From Pseudomonas saponiphila (GTDB lineage Bacteria; Pseudomonadota; Gammaproteobacteria; Pseudomonadales; Pseudomonadaceae), in the NCBI RefSeq assembly GCF_900105185.1, contig NZ_FNTJ01000002.1, forward strand, positions 1,240,001-1,304,000: a DNA stretch of 64,000 bases, written 5' to 3'. Of the stretch, positions 63,787-64,000 are shown one piece after another. The stretch's first letter is position 1; each line of letters starts with the position of its first letter. The notes under the pieces were generated by a model. That model was not told the origin of the DNA, did not search any database, and worked only from the letters and a program-made list of their open reading frames with translations. Both the position numbers and the translations under genes were made by a program.

Positions 63787-64000
63787 AACGGGCTCCACAA
63801 TCAAGGTGCGCCGATTATAGGGGCATGGGATCAGCGAACCCAAGGCGGCAAGTGCCGGTGAAGCTCTGGTGAACCGCTCTTTCGTCGTTTTGTCTGATGG
63901 AATTACGTGAACTTTCTTGGCGGGATCGAGGTTATTTCCGGAGAGGTGGCAGAGTCTGCTGGCGCAGGAGGGGAGTTTTACAAGATAATATGACTTGTAA

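Overview
The window is a gamma-proteobacterial chromosome segment that fits Pseudomonas, probably the P. fluorescens lineage. That is an inference from gene order (lldR-smpB-ratAB-bamE/fur-recN-grpE-dnaK-dnaJ-dapB-carAB-greA-yhbY-rlmE-ftsH-folP-glmM-tpiA-secG-tRNA-rimP-nusA-infB-rbfA-truB-rpsO-pnp), high-GC codon use, a TTG-started carA and a REP-type palindrome in the lldR/smpB gap. No species is assigned.

Bases 1-7900 form a lactate-use locus. The minus-strand operon lldP-lutA-lutB-lutC-dld (dld runs off the left edge) is divergent from a GntR regulator. A perfect 17-bp GntR-type palindrome lies between them. Bases 7900-40100 are housekeeping genes: trans-translation (smpB), a sodium-dependent transporter, ratA/ratB, bamE and fur (divergent), SOS-controlled recN, the heat-shock genes grpE-dnaK-dnaJ with two sigma-32-like promoters, dapB, carAB-greA, rlmE-ftsH-folP-glmM-tpiA-secG, tRNA-Leu, initiator tRNA-Met, and the translation operon rimP-nusA-infB-rbfA-truB-rpsO-pnp.

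About 40212-59964 is a genomic island in the 3' end of a tRNA-Thr(CGT) gene. An imperfect copy of the tRNA end lies at 59939-59964, and pairs of GAGTACC repeats with identical 12-bp spacing lie inside both ends. The island carries a P4-type integrase, an unknown gene, AlpA, a TrfA-family replication initiator split by an IS21-family element, six 22-bp iterons, a three-gene cassette with a second tyrosine recombinase, a region rich in palindromes, a second inverted copy of the same IS21 element, a VirB6/TraG-like membrane protein, several small genes, a lipoprotein, and a 1367-residue protein. That last protein combines an HTH domain, a nuclease-like segment and a STAND-like segment, and sits behind its own palindromic operator. 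It is the best candidate for an undescribed, probably defensive, system.

To the right of the island end is a paralogue of the island lipoprotein, split by an IS1380-family element with perfect 16-bp ends and a CTAA duplication. A DUF6388-like gene and nadC follow. For all three insertion sequences the target duplications are visible, and for the two that hit coding sequence the original reading frame can be rebuilt exactly.
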